Numbered from the stretch's first letter, positions 1 to 9,896 are shown. The stretch is 43,850 nucleotides of DNA from Thioploca sp. (GCA_012032555.1 JAAUSR010000041.1:1-43850); one strand, 5' to 3'. Notes: generated by a model from the sequence alone, not told the origin. Numbers and translations: made by a program.

Positions 1-51
1 GGTATGAAAAAAGTTTAATCTTATTCAACTCGTTAATTACCACCCCCCTCA

Positions 52-74
52 CCCCCTCCTTGGTAAGGCGGGGG
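52..74. repeat. REP-like hairpin, GC-rich
   Basis: CCCCC-T-CCTT pairs with AAGG-C-GGGGG around a three-base loop, with one internal mismatch. It lies downstream of the minus-strand gene ending at 159, but no T-run follows on that strand, so it is not a classical terminator. Bases 84-110 just beside it resemble 27402-27429, the right arm and flank of another palindromic element in this window. The pair may belong to a dispersed repeat family. Nothing else is seen in bases 1-158. Confidence 0.5.
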
Positions 75-158
75 AAAACTACGCTTAACTTAATGGCAGT
101 GAGACAACGCTTACTCTACTTTCATCTGATTCTGAGTATTAAGTTAAAATTACCTCAA

Positions 159-860
159 TTACAACTCCTTCACTTCCATCGAATCGCTATAAACTTCAAT
201 TCCCAGCTTGGTAGCGACTTGCTCGGCTTTAGCATCAACCATCGGTGAAATCACCAACATGCGCGTGACTGGTCGCTGGTGCTTCTTCTCGTAAAAACGG
301 ACCTTACGTTCAAAACTATACATTCCGGCTTTATCTATGGAAGATTTAATTTCGCAAATGATTAACAGACCATTTTTGATAATTACATCCAACTCAATTT
401 GGTCGGGTCGCCCAAATACCACTCCTTCATCATCATAATCATTAATATTGAGCACCTGCACCCCAAAACTTTGTTCCAAAATACCCACTAACGCATTGCG
501 GAAAGAACTTTCGGATTTAATTCCCCAACGCGCACCGATAGCAGTAATACTGCGGTCATACTTCTTGGCGATAGCCATAATTGCTTCGTGCATTCTCTCA
601 AATTCACGTTTGGCATCTTCCCATTTGCGGTTTTGTTCTTGAGTATATTCCTGCCATTTACGGCTTTGCTCTTCTCTATCGTGTCTTAATTCACGTAGCA
701 GTTGGTAGAATCGGTCGTCAGTTTCATGACGGTCGGCAAAGTTTTGCTGTGCTAAATCTAAGACCAGTTTTTGAATTTGTGCGTTTTGTTGGATGAGCGT
801 GGGAAGCCGCTGCACAATCAATTGGTCCAGTTGTTCAGAATCAATGATAAGTTGGGTCAT
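159..860 (-). CDS. DUF3782-type protein with PD-(D/E)XK nuclease-like fold
   Basis: The 233-residue protein has a charged, probably coiled-coil N-terminal half (about residues 30-100, rich in Glu, Arg and Gln). The C-terminal half carries a D158...E170-x-K172 signature on adjacent hydrophobic strands (ELDV, ICEIK), as expected of the PD-(D/E)XK fold. This architecture matches the DUF3782 family, common in cyanobacteria and large sulfur bacteria, often in many copies and without a proven function. The start ATG at 860 is preceded on the minus strand by an AGGAAG-like ribosome site. It stands alone, with the secreted protease gene on the same strand about 60 bases upstream. Nuclease activity is inferred from fold signatures only. 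Confidence 0.75.
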   Translation of the reverse strand: MTQLIIDSEQLDQLIVQRLPTLIQQNAQIQKLVLDLAQQNFADRHETDDRFYQLLRELRHDREEQSRKWQEYTQEQNRKWEDAKREFERMHEAIMAIAKKYDRSITAIGARWGIKSESSFRNALVGILEQSFGVQVLNINDYDDEGVVFGRPDQIELDVIIKNGLLIICEIKSSIDKAGMYSFERKVRFYEKKHQRPVTRMLVISPMVDAKAEQVATKLGIEVYSDSMEVKEL

Positions 861-918
861 CTGAATCTTCCTCTAGGATATAAAGTCTTTAACCGATTTT
901 AGACTCGTAACAGATTAT

Positions 919-3189
919 TTAAAAAACATTAAGACGCACTCCGGCTTTAAACTGAAAATTGGTTGAACGGCAACTTTCATCTTCATCGTTGGCTTGGCAC
1001 ACACAATCACCTTGATTACAGAGTTGTTCAAACTGCTGTTGGCGGTTGTTACCAAAATAATTCACGGTGATGACGGCTTTTTCTGCATTACATCTTGATT
1101 TAATCACGGGCATAGTCTCACCGACTACCAATGCACGACTTGGCTGTAAACTCAGTTGGCCCTCTTGTAGGTGGAGTACATTGGGTTTAATAGTACCACC
1201 AGCAGATAGTGGTTCATCGCGTCCCCAAAGATTGGATTGCTGGGGTAAGACACTACAAGCTTGCCAATTCGCCGCTTCTTCATCTGGACAAAGGGTGAGA
1301 ATGGCTGGCATGTCGTTGTATAACACTTCGGCCAACCATAATCCCTGACTTTCAGTCACAGTGAGGTCGCTGCATTCGGTTTCACTGACGCAGAGTTGAT
1401 ATTGGCAAGCTTCTTGACCATTGACCCCAATGGTTAGCGTTTGTTCTAGCGGTTGATAGCGATAGAGCGATTTAATTAAGTAAACAGCCATTCCTGGTTC
1501 AGTTTGCTGACCGTAATAACCGTCGATATTGATTACCTCATTGGCTGGTAATTCTAACCATCTAGCAGCAGCGCAGATAAAGCCACTAGGACAAACAAAT
1601 TCGCCATTGGGTTCAAAGGTATCGGCTTGGCGCCGCTGGTTATAATAGTCTAACGCTTGGTTCAGTTGCGTATAAGCTGTTGGTAATACCGATAGATATG
1701 ATTTCTCGCTACCAATATCGATGCTGATCCGTCCGGCTTCTGGATTAATGGCTTTGACTGGATCGTTGGTTTCATAATCTACCACCAGCCGATGAAGGTT
1801 CGCTTGCAATTTTTCAGTGTAAGATTTTAATGTTGGAAACTGTAGAGAAATGGTTTGCAGAAAATTGTAAAGATCAATACGAATATTTTGCTGTTCGTCT
1901 AATGAACGCAATAATTTGCCGGTAGTTTTGATGGGGTAGCCAGGTACCCGAATGATACCTTGACTCAATGCTTCATAACTGAGGAACCCTTCTTCCTGGA
2001 ATTTATTGCCCAGTTCCTCGGCAAACTGACTGAAAGCCTCGCTAAATGTGGACAACTGGGTGAGGTCAAGCACGCTGTATGTAATTTGAGTAGTGTTGAA
2101 AGTTTTTACCGCTTTACTCTGTTGGATATAGCCTGCTTTAGCTATCTGACCGGCAACAATTCCATCGGTGGGCAAAGTTGTGCTGAGTTGATAGAGTAAA
2201 TGAGTGTAATCTATCCCATGTGCCGGTTCTATTTCCACTGATCCAGCCATCGCGTTAGCTACCGTAGCCGTAATTTCTGCTACTTCGATGGTTGCCATGA
2301 CGCAGGCATCGTAAATAACGAGGTCTAGCGGCTTACCAAACTCAGTGCGAATGGTTTGAAAGGCTTGATGCAATTGTGTCAAACTCATCATGGCTTCATT
2401 GGCATTTTGGGAAGTATCTTGGCCAAAACCTTGGGTGCCACCACCGTGATTCCATAAAATGAGTACATTTTGGTAAGCTGGAAATCTATCTTTAGCCCAC
2501 AAGACAAAATCGCTTAAAGTTTGCGGATCACCCATCAATTGTTCACCTAAATCTTCTAACACATACCATTGTCCATCACGAACCAATGAACGTTTGACTG
2601 TTTTCCACCCCGCACGACTGGAACCCCCGGTCGTTACCACTACATTGATATTACGGTTTGCGGGAAATTGCATTCCAGCTAACATTTCTAAAATATCCTT
2701 ACTAGCATTTCCCGGTGTGTTGGTGGCCACTCGCTCTAAAGTTGATCCCACCTGATAAACCATGACGGTCCAAGCCTTTTTTTCTCCAGTTAACGGGGGT
2801 TGGTTGGCAAAAATTTTTAGATATTGCTGCTGTTCGATGATTTCACTAAAAGAATTGCCTACGCCAGCATAAAGCTTGATGCCTTGCAAGGTATCGGTTG
2901 TAAAAGGACCGAAACAATTCGGGCGGATTTTTCTCTCCAAGAACACCGGCGGTTCCGCTGGGGGTTGCCAGGGTGTGAATTCGATTATTCCGGTCGTGGT
3001 AGGTGAGAGGAAGAGAAAATCTTTATCATCTACCGTTGAGGCGAGGTACATCTTGGTTTTAGCCGTATCTAAAAGAAAACAAAACGAGGTACCTTGAGGA
3101 CTGGGAGTGATATTGATACTGGCTAAGTCGTAGATAGCAAAAGTAGGAAAGGTAAGCAGGTAACAACAGATGAATAATTTGATACGCAT
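919..3189 (-). CDS. Secreted clostripain-family (C11) cysteine peptidase
   Basis: The protein has 756 residues. A short hydrophobic signal peptide (residues 1-18, ending near TFA) implies export. The C11 catalytic dyad is visible: H248 in the WNHGGG segment and C296 in YDACVM, each after a hydrophobic strand as in clostripain and gingipain-like enzymes. The region from about residue 135 (WTVMVYQVGSTLE) to 480 is the peptidase core. The roughly 270-residue C-terminal part is Cys-rich and beta-rich, possibly a substrate- or surface-binding region. Family members cleave after Arg or Lys, but specificity here is not shown. The gene follows a secreted metzincin gene on the same strand with a 68-base gap containing a strong inverted repeat, so the two proteases are probably co-transcribed. 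Confidence 0.85.
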   Translation of the reverse strand: MRIKLFICCYLLTFPTFAIYDLASINITPSPQGTSFCFLLDTAKTKMYLASTVDDKDFLFLSPTTTGIIEFTPWQPPAEPPVFLERKIRPNCFGPFTTDTLQGIKLYAGVGNSFSEIIEQQQYLKIFANQPPLTGEKKAWTVMVYQVGSTLERVATNTPGNASKDILEMLAGMQFPANRNINVVVTTGGSSRAGWKTVKRSLVRDGQWYVLEDLGEQLMGDPQTLSDFVLWAKDRFPAYQNVLILWNHGGGTQGFGQDTSQNANEAMMSLTQLHQAFQTIRTEFGKPLDLVIYDACVMATIEVAEITATVANAMAGSVEIEPAHGIDYTHLLYQLSTTLPTDGIVAGQIAKAGYIQQSKAVKTFNTTQITYSVLDLTQLSTFSEAFSQFAEELGNKFQEEGFLSYEALSQGIIRVPGYPIKTTGKLLRSLDEQQNIRIDLYNFLQTISLQFPTLKSYTEKLQANLHRLVVDYETNDPVKAINPEAGRISIDIGSEKSYLSVLPTAYTQLNQALDYYNQRRQADTFEPNGEFVCPSGFICAAARWLELPANEVINIDGYYGQQTEPGMAVYLIKSLYRYQPLEQTLTIGVNGQEACQYQLCVSETECSDLTVTESQGLWLAEVLYNDMPAILTLCPDEEAANWQACSVLPQQSNLWGRDEPLSAGGTIKPNVLHLQEGQLSLQPSRALVVGETMPVIKSRCNAEKAVITVNYFGNNRQQQFEQLCNQGDCVCQANDEDESCRSTNFQFKAGVRLNVF

Positions 3190-3211
3190 AGAAAATATCC
3201 TCTCAATTAGC

Positions 3212-3244
3212 AGACCTTTGGCAGGATTGAGTCTGCAAAGGTCT
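3212..3244. repeat. Inverted repeat between two protease genes
   Basis: Perfect nine-base arms AGACCTTTG and CAAAGGTCT enclose a 15-base loop. It lies between the metzincin stop (3258) and the C11 peptidase start (3189). No T-run follows on the minus strand, so an intercistronic mRNA-stabilising or processing hairpin fits better than a terminator. Confidence 0.6.
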
Positions 3245-3257
3245 ATTTGTTGTTAAA

Positions 3258-4958
3258 TTACCTACCCGGTATCCGCATGGTAGATGTCTGAAAATAATTG
3301 CCGTCAAAATCCCAATTGGAAACTACTTTCAGGATACAAATGGGTGAATCGTTGACTTGGATTCCCCAATCCATACTCAATCTTAATCCTTGATCGTTAT
3401 CATAGAGCCAACTATCAGTGCGAGCTGGAATAATCCAGGTACCCCAAGTCCATTGCGGTAGATCGGGATGATAGAGTTTCACCGTGACCGTGGAAAAAGT
3501 TGGATTATTAAACGCAATATAGCCGTTATGCCCATCCCATAAAGAAGTACCAGGGCGGTAATTACTGGGGTTATAGGTATAAGAACAACTGTTTCCTAAT
3601 GATCCTTGTGGATAAAAACCGGCAATTCCCGCTTTATCCTGGGTAGAAAGGTCAGTTTTAGGGGCTACGCAGTAGTATTCAGTGTCCGCATCTGGACATT
3701 TTTGTGGATCCGCTAAATCTTCCGCTGAAACCCAAGTTTTGGGTAGGTAATAAATCATGATGGAATTGGGATCAAATTCAGTGACGAAAAAAGCACTGAT
3801 TGAATTACCTTTGAGTAAGCTATCTATAACATTAGAGCGTACTTTTGGTTCATCCCATCCCCATTTTGCCAGTTCGGCAATAATCTGTGCTTCATTCCAA
3901 TGGTAAGCTACATTGGGACTGTTATGTTCATGCCGTAAACCAATCGCATGACCGAATTCGTGGAGTACAGTTCCTCTAAAATTTTCAGGAGAATTTAGAA
4001 AACTGAATGCTAAGTTCATGGTTTCTTCATGTTGAGATCTTTCTTGAGCATCCGTACCCACAACCGAGTATGAACCCTTTTCACGGAAACGTATCCGTAT
4101 ATCCGCTTCATCCCAAGAAGTTCTTCTAAAATAAATATTGCCATATTGACTCCACGCACTGGCAGTTTTGATAACCGCATCAGCTACCACATTCTCGCAG
4201 GCATTTCTTTCCATGTTTTGACATACCGCTGGTGGATTGTCAAAATTGGCACCATCAAAATCAAAGCCGACCTTGAGACTCTGACCATTAAGCCAGCGCA
4301 ACGCATACTGTCCTACGAGACGACCATCACTTTCTTCAGTAAGCAACGGAGTAACGTCTATCCGAACCGGCGGTTGGGCTGTTGCTACCGCTTTGGTATT
4401 GACGGCTGCCGGTATAGTCTCTGCGACTATATCAATTGGCAATTGGTTAGTTATCAACATGCCGTCTTCAAGCAAATACCCAAAGTAAACTTGTACTTGG
4501 CTTTCTGGCAAAAATCCATTGTAAATTTCGAGCGAATGGCTAGATTGTAATGGGATTAGTTTTACAAAAGGGACTAGGCTAGTCACATCAGCATTCCAGG
4601 ATAATATGTTCCGGTCTACTGCTAACATCAGTTGGGTGATATTATTGGGAGCATCTAGAGTAGAATAATGAGCATAAACCACGAGATCAGCCATTTTGCC
4701 CACATGACTCGAGTCAACTTTAATTTCACCTTGGATTTTAACGGGATTGACAGCGTTAATGCTACCATCCCGACGAAAAATGCTTGCTTCAATTGTAAAC
4801 CCACCGTGAAAGGTTGCTGTCGTTTTAATGGGTTGTCCTTCAATATCAACACCATGAGTGCCTAATTCCGGTAATTCCGCCGCTAAGGTCTGCAATGGAA
4901 GAAGCCCCCATGAGATGAGTAACCCTAGGGTGGCAAGTAATCTGCTAAATTTCAACAT
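3258..4958 (-). CDS. Secreted astacin/metzincin-type zinc metalloprotease
   Basis: The zinc site HEFGHAIGLRH is complete (H333, E334, H337, H343 counted from the start chosen here), and a Met-turn-like SIMIYY follows about 50-60 residues later. Together they define a metzincin, probably astacin-like. I chose ATG at 4958 rather than the ATG 81 bases upstream because it begins a typical signal peptide (MLKFSRLLATLGLLISWG, cleavage near LAA) and has GGAGA about ten bases before it. About 300 residues of beta-rich sequence precede the catalytic domain and may act as propeptide or adhesion module. A C-terminal segment after residue 440 has paired Cys and aromatic residues, suggesting a small binding domain. 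It is followed by the C11 peptidase gene. Substrate unknown. Confidence 0.85.
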   Translation of the reverse strand: MLKFSRLLATLGLLISWGLLPLQTLAAELPELGTHGVDIEGQPIKTTATFHGGFTIEASIFRRDGSINAVNPVKIQGEIKVDSSHVGKMADLVVYAHYSTLDAPNNITQLMLAVDRNILSWNADVTSLVPFVKLIPLQSSHSLEIYNGFLPESQVQVYFGYLLEDGMLITNQLPIDIVAETIPAAVNTKAVATAQPPVRIDVTPLLTEESDGRLVGQYALRWLNGQSLKVGFDFDGANFDNPPAVCQNMERNACENVVADAVIKTASAWSQYGNIYFRRTSWDEADIRIRFREKGSYSVVGTDAQERSQHEETMNLAFSFLNSPENFRGTVLHEFGHAIGLRHEHNSPNVAYHWNEAQIIAELAKWGWDEPKVRSNVIDSLLKGNSISAFFVTEFDPNSIMIYYLPKTWVSAEDLADPQKCPDADTEYYCVAPKTDLSTQDKAGIAGFYPQGSLGNSCSYTYNPSNYRPGTSLWDGHNGYIAFNNPTFSTVTVKLYHPDLPQWTWGTWIIPARTDSWLYDNDQGLRLSMDWGIQVNDSPICILKVVSNWDFDGNYFQTSTMRIPGR

Positions 4959-5207
4959 AGATGAGTTCTCCGATAAAATGATTGGAATGGCTTGACATCG
5001 TTGACCGCCTTTGAACGAAATAAAATCAACTTGTATCACGTTCCAGAAATGAATCGGATTATTTTAAACCGAACCGGTCCAGTTGCTACATACCGTTTAG
5101 CGTAATTTTTTTGTAAGAAAGAATACCCGCATTTTGGGCTTGGGAAAAACTAGCGAAATCCATGATAACCCCGCTCAGTTCAACCCTAAGTAGTCGCTAT
5201 TGATTAA

Positions 5208-6475
5208 TTAATTGTTTTCAGGAACAATTTCATTGATTACAATTTCAACCTTATTTTGAGTTGCTAACTTTACCGGATTTACTTGTCCTTGCAAATCACC
5301 CGGTTGAGGAGTAGCTAGACCGCTAGAAGAAATGCGGGCTAGCAAAGTAATTTCTTGGAAATTCGATAATTTCATTGTTGGTACCATAGCCATGCTATCG
5401 TCTAAAGTAACTTGCGTGGGTAACTCACTCGCCGATTTTTTCACGATAGCTAAAGGCATCGGTGGACCTTGGCTAGCACGTGCATAGATAAATACGGTAT
5501 CAGTTGGTTTTACTTTCGCCTGTAAAGTGGGATCTAAACGAACTTTAACTTTAATCTGAGTGGCTGAAGTAGAACTAGAAGATAGGGTTGCTGTTAGCGT
5601 AGTGGTGGTTGAAGGCGTTGATTCTTCGTCTTGAATTTGCGCTAACTGACGGGCATCAGCAATTTGTTTTTCTAAAGCTTGTCGAGCTTCTACGTCATCC
5701 GCCGGTAATTGATTTAAAAAACGCTGCCAATAATTAATAGCAACTAAGTAATCTTGTTTTTGAGCAGCGGCAAAACCAGCTAACCAAAGTGCTTGTTGAT
5801 GATTCGGGTCTAATGCCAAAGCAGCAGTTAATAAATGGTGGGTTGCCCAGTTAATTTGCCTTCATTGGCGAGCGCTAAAGCTTCGGCAAAATCAGTAAGT
5901 AATTGGGGATCTTTTTCTCCTACTCGTGTTAGAATTTGATTATAGGCTTGAGCAGCTTCTTGATAACGTTTTAGCGCGCTATAAGAACGTGCTAACATAT
6001 ACCAGCCTTTAGCATCATCGGGTTGTTGTTGCAGGCGAGCCGCTAATTTATTCACCATGTCATCAAAATTGTCAGGTAAATGTCCCTCTTCTGGATGGGT
6101 TAGGTTGGTTACGGGAGTTTCTGCCACCAAAAGTTGGGGTGCACCTAATTTCCAATAGCCACCAACCGCTAAAGCTGGAATACTTATCGCTACAATAATA
6201 GCTGTCCAAATCGCTCGTGATTGTTGAGCAAGCGGACGACTATCTTGGTACTCTTGTAACAAGGTTTTATCTAATTCTTGTTTTGCTTGAGTATATTGTT
6301 CTACGGGCAAATTTTCTTGAGTTAATTCAACCAGACGTTCTTTATAAATAGCAATATTGATGGTATTACGATCAATTTCAGTGAGTGGTAAATTCTTCCT
6401 CAACAATGGCGGGATAACAAAAGTCAACGCTAGTACGATTAGCCCAGTTGCTATGAGCCAGAATTCTAAAATCAT
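5208..6475 (-). CDS. ccmI: CcmI cytochrome c maturation protein, split by a one-base frameshift
   Basis: Two open frames form one CcmI. The first (6475-5828) gives the N-terminal membrane segment (residues 4-24), a cytoplasmic loop, a second membrane segment near residues 93-113, and TPR sequence ending LANEGKLTGQPTIY. The second frame (from about 5835 to 5208) continues with LLTAALALDPNHQQALWLAG, the next TPR, then the CcmI C-terminal domain with GPPMPLAI, VTLDDSMAM and ARISSSG. One extra base near 5834-5842 (for example T3 to T4 on the coding strand) joins them exactly. CcmI presents apocytochrome c to the CcmF/CcmH ligation complex. Its start overlaps the region just after the ccmH stop, as expected of a ccmHI unit. 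Probably a sequencing indel; a real lesion would remove apocytochrome binding. Confidence 0.88.
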
Positions 6476-6481
6476 ATGTTG

Positions 6482-6943
6482 TTATTCACCTAATAATTGT
6501 TTGATTTTTTGTTGTTCTGTGGTGGTTAATGCTGGCGGGATTGCTGTCGTTTGTGCATGACGGTAGATAAAATATCCTAATCCAATTAAGCCAATGAATA
6601 GGAGTATACCCGGTCCTAACCAAAGCAAATAAGTTTTAGCTTTAACGGGGGGATTATATAAAACAAAATCACCATAACGTTCTACCAGAAAACGGGTAAT
6701 TTCTTCATCTGATTGACCTTGAATAATCATATTGCGAACCAAATCGCGGATATCTTGAGCCAATTCGGCATTCGAATCAGCAACGGATTGATTTTGACAA
6801 ACCACACAACGCAGTTCGGTTGTCAGGTTTTGGTAGCGACTTTCTTGACTAGAATTGGTAAAAGTGAGGGAATTTTTATCTACCGCGTAAACGAGATAAC
6901 TGGGCAAAATAAATAAAATTAAAATAAATAAAATATTCTTCAT
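6482..6943 (-). CDS. ccmH: CcmH, thioredoxin-like apocytochrome c reductant/haem lyase subunit
   Basis: The 153-residue protein carries the family motif LRCVVCQNQS with redox cysteines C46 and C49, after an N-terminal signal or membrane anchor (residues 2-19). One C-terminal membrane helix follows (about 105-127). The intervening DIRDLVRNMIIQGQSDEEI and RYGDFVLYNPP segments are typical of CcmH/CycL/NrfF. It reduces the CXXCH disulfide of apocytochrome c in the periplasm so that haem can be attached. It is first in a two-gene minus-strand unit with ccmI (six-base gap). No other ccm gene is adjacent; ccmB lies about 21 kb away in this window. Confidence 0.93.
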   Translation of the reverse strand: MKNILFILILFILPSYLVYAVDKNSLTFTNSSQESRYQNLTTELRCVVCQNQSVADSNAELAQDIRDLVRNMIIQGQSDEEITRFLVERYGDFVLYNPPVKAKTYLLWLGPGILLFIGLIGLGYFIYRHAQTTAIPPALTTTEQQKIKQLLGE

Positions 6944-7375
6944 TGCATAGACAAAATCAGGTAGTGATTTAAAATCAGTATTTTTCCATTATGGACTATT
7001 TTTTAAATTTTATTATAGTTAAATAAGGTGAGCAAGCAATTATAAGCAAAGCGGTAATTCTTATCGAGCCGATTTAGCGGAAAAAATTGAGATACCCTAT
7101 TCAAAACTAGATATTAAAGTTTGATAACACACTCGATTTTGCTTACTGATATCAAAGGTAACTTACCTCATTATTAAATATCTCTACTCAGAGTTATTCA
7201 CTAAATGGTAAAATTTTGTTTAAATATGGATTTTCCTAGGGTTAGTTCGGTATAGTGCTATTTGGCTAAAAAACTACTCTAATTAAATAACTGAATTAAA
7301 TTCAAGATGTATACCTCATTTTTTATATTGACGCTGGCATTTATTTTAGATGCACAGTTAAACGACTAAGTTATT
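6944..7375. other. Divergent intergenic region, ccmHI / signalling operon
   Basis: These 432 AT-rich bases separate ccmH (minus) from the HPt gene (plus). They contain no supported gene. A plausible promoter for ccmHI is listed separately. Upstream of the HPt gene a TATAGT hexamer occurs near 7251, but I find no convincing -35 partner. Confidence 0.6.
7012..7039 (-). promoter_or_regulatory. Candidate sigma70 promoter for ccmHI
   Basis: On the minus strand TTGCTT (7039-7034) and TATAAT (7017-7012) are separated by 16 bases, about 70 bases before the ccmH start. The -10 is perfect, the -35 matches TTGACA at four of six positions. Prediction from sequence only. Confidence 0.4.
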
Positions 7376-7768
7376 ATGTCAGCAGAAAAAGATACCAATC
7401 CAGAGCACAATGAGTTTCTTGCCATTCCTTCATTTGATCACCATCATCTAAAACATTTAGAGGGAATTATGGGTCATGAAATGACATTGTTACTGGTTCA
7501 ACAATTTTTACAACAAGCACCTTTGCAAATTCAAGCTTTGCGGGATAGTCTAGTGAGTCATGACAATGAAAATATACGACGCAAAGCACACCGGTTTAGG
7601 GGGGAAAGTTTGCAAATTGGGGCAATTCGTTTAGGTAAATTGTGTGAAAGAGTTGAATCTTTGGCGCAACAAAATAATTTAGCAACGCTAGTTACTTATT
7701 TAGCTGCTCTCGAAACGGAATTAGCGCAATTGACCCTGATTTTGACTCCGGTAAGCCATGACGATTAA
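7376..7768 (+). CDS. Histidine phosphotransfer (HPt) protein
   Basis: The protein has 130 residues with an HPt domain covering about residues 20-120. The phosphoacceptor motif reads RRKAHRFRGESLQIGA with H72, corresponding to the AHxLKGxxxxxGA consensus of HPt proteins. The rest is amphipathic helix, consistent with a four-helix bundle. HPt proteins shuttle phosphate between a hybrid kinase and a response regulator. Its stop overlaps the start of the next gene, a REC-GGDEF-EAL protein, by 11 bases. The obvious inference is that H72 phosphorylates D57 of that neighbour. No kinase is nearby. Confidence 0.85.
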   Translation: MSAEKDTNPEHNEFLAIPSFDHHHLKHLEGIMGHEMTLLLVQQFLQQAPLQIQALRDSLVSHDNENIRRKAHRFRGESLQIGAIRLGKLCERVESLAQQNNLATLVTYLAALETELAQLTLILTPVSHDD

Positions 7769-9866
7769 TAAGGTAACTCGGATTTTAGTCGTTGATGATG
7801 CACCGCTCATCCGCCAATTGTTAGAGCAAGTTTTACAACGCTATGGCTACCTCGTTCAATTAGCAGAAAATGGTCAACAAGCGATAGAATTTTTTCTTCA
7901 ATTTCAACCCGATTTAATTTTAATGGATGCGGATATGCCAGTACTGGATGGGGTAGAAGCTTGTACTCGAATTAAGGCCTATCCGCAGGCAAAAAATCTA
8001 CCAATTATCATGGTTACCGCTTTTGTTGAAGGCAAGTGGGTTGATCGCGCTTATGCTGCTGGTGCCACTGATTATGTGACTAAGCCCATTAACCTAGATG
8101 TATTGCGTAATCGTATTCATTATATTTTACAAGCTAAGCAAGCAGAAGAAGCCCTTTTTGATGAAAAAGAAAAAGCCCAAGTTACCCTGGCAGCCATTTG
8201 TGATGGCGTAATCACTACTAATGCCAAAGGTGAGGTCGAGTTTTTAAATTCTGTAGCGGAAAAGCTAACGGGTTGGACTACCGAAGAAGCCTATGGTTTG
8301 CCCTTAAACCAAATCTATTCGCTTAAAGATGAAAATACCCAGCAACCCATAGAATTTCCTATCCAGCAATGTTTACAACAAGGTCAAATGGTGGAGTTAT
8401 CTTATCATACCGTATTAGTTCATCGTCACCATAACCAGCATTTTGCGATAGAAGATTCAGCAGCACCTATTAGAGATCGTGATGGTAATCTTATTGGTGT
8501 CGTCTTAGTGGTTCATGATGTCACTGAAAATCGCAAAATGACTCAAGAATTGACCTACAGAGCTAAACATGATGCTTTGACGGGTTTGTGGAATTTGCTT
8601 GAATTTAAAACCCAACTCAATCGAGTTTTACGCCAAGCGCGTGATGCTCGTGGTGAACACGCCTTGTTATACATGGATTTAGATAAATTCAAGATTGTAA
8701 ATGATACTTGTGGACATGAAGCCGGCGATCAATTACTAAAAGATGTTGCCTTAATATTACAAAATAAAGTGAATACACTGACTGCCGGTGCGCCAGCAAT
8801 ATTAGCACGACTAGGTGGTGATGAATTTGGATTATTACTCGAAAACTGTTCGTTAACCTCGGCAATTGAACTCGCTAATAGCCTATGTGAACAAATTGAA
8901 AATTACCGATTTTTTTGGAAAAATGCCCAAATAGAAAAAAGTATTTTCACCTTAGGTATCAGCATTGGCTTAGTACCATTATCCAATCAAGTACTCAATC
9001 TAAAGAGTGCCTTAGCTATGGCTGATGCGGCTTGTTATGTTGCTAAAAATACTGGTCGCAATCAGGTGCATCTTTATCAAGAAGAGCAAACGCAACAACC
9101 GACTGATCAAAATATTCAATGGGTTAATTTGATTAATGATAATTTAGATCAAGAAGCCGGTTTCTGTTTGTTTCACCAATCGATTGTATCGATGGTATCA
9201 GCTAGCCTTTCTCCAACTAATTATCGCTACGAAGTGTTATTACGAATGAAAGATGCTCAAGGTCAATTAGTTCCTTTAGGTGCTTTTTTATCAGTGGCTA
9301 CTCGCTATAATTTAATGTCTTCTCTCGATTTATGGGTGATACGTCACCTATTGATTTGGCTTAAATGTCACCCTGAGCACTTGGAACAATTAGAAGTAGC
9401 TATGTTGAATATTTCCGGTCAATCATTAGGTGAGCAGAATTTTTCAGTGGCCGTATTGCAATTAATTGCTGATGCCGAAATTCCGGCAGATAAACTTTGC
9501 TTTGAAATTTCAGAAACCACCGCTTTAACGAATTTAAGTGGTGTCCTTCATTTTATAACAACTTTGAAACCACTCGGTTGTCGCTTTGCGCTGAGTAATT
9601 TTGGTTCAGGAATCGGTTCGGTTACCCTCTTAAAAATGTTACCAATAGAATTCTTAAAAATCGATGGTGCTTTTGTAAAAGCGATGACTCAAGATATTGT
9701 TCAACAAGCTGCAGTGAAAGCTATTAATGAAATTGCTCATTTAATGAACTTAAAAACCATCGCTCAAAGTGTAGAAACTGAGGAATTATTTGAACAATTA
9801 GAACAAATTCAAGTCGATTATGTACAGGGTTATTGGTTAAGTACTCCCAAGCCGCTGGTGGGATAA
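7758..9866 (+). CDS. Response regulator with PAS, GGDEF and degenerate EAL domains
   Basis: The 702-residue protein has a REC domain (residues 6-125; acidic pair D13/D14, phosphoacceptor D57, KP pair near 107), a PAS domain (about 135-265), GGDEF (about 275-435) and EAL (about 450-700). The GGDEF site is intact (ARLGGDEFG, residues 353-357), but the usual RxxD inhibitory site is missing just before it. The EAL domain looks catalytically dead. E492 of the EVL motif remains, but the DDFGTG metal-binding pair is SNFGSG (613-618) and the IAEGVE glutamate is Q670 (IAQSVE). I infer a phosphorylation-controlled diguanylate cyclase whose EAL domain, if functional, only binds ligand. It overlaps the HPt gene upstream and lies 30 bases before a type I secretion adaptor gene. 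Confidence 0.9.
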   Translation: MTINKVTRILVVDDAPLIRQLLEQVLQRYGYLVQLAENGQQAIEFFLQFQPDLILMDADMPVLDGVEACTRIKAYPQAKNLPIIMVTAFVEGKWVDRAYAAGATDYVTKPINLDVLRNRIHYILQAKQAEEALFDEKEKAQVTLAAICDGVITTNAKGEVEFLNSVAEKLTGWTTEEAYGLPLNQIYSLKDENTQQPIEFPIQQCLQQGQMVELSYHTVLVHRHHNQHFAIEDSAAPIRDRDGNLIGVVLVVHDVTENRKMTQELTYRAKHDALTGLWNLLEFKTQLNRVLRQARDARGEHALLYMDLDKFKIVNDTCGHEAGDQLLKDVALILQNKVNTLTAGAPAILARLGGDEFGLLLENCSLTSAIELANSLCEQIENYRFFWKNAQIEKSIFTLGISIGLVPLSNQVLNLKSALAMADAACYVAKNTGRNQVHLYQEEQTQQPTDQNIQWVNLINDNLDQEAGFCLFHQSIVSMVSASLSPTNYRYEVLLRMKDAQGQLVPLGAFLSVATRYNLMSSLDLWVIRHLLIWLKCHPEHLEQLEVAMLNISGQSLGEQNFSVAVLQLIADAEIPADKLCFEISETTALTNLSGVLHFITTLKPLGCRFALSNFGSGIGSVTLLKMLPIEFLKIDGAFVKAMTQDIVQQAAVKAINEIAHLMNLKTIAQSVETEELFEQLEQIQVDYVQGYWLSTPKPLVG

Positions 9867-9896
9867 ACGAGTTATTCATGAAGCTCAGATCGTTAT

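Noticed and set aside
4146-4550. 134-codon plus-strand frame opposite the metzincin gene
   Set aside because: Antisense shadow of a protein with signal peptide and complete zinc motif.
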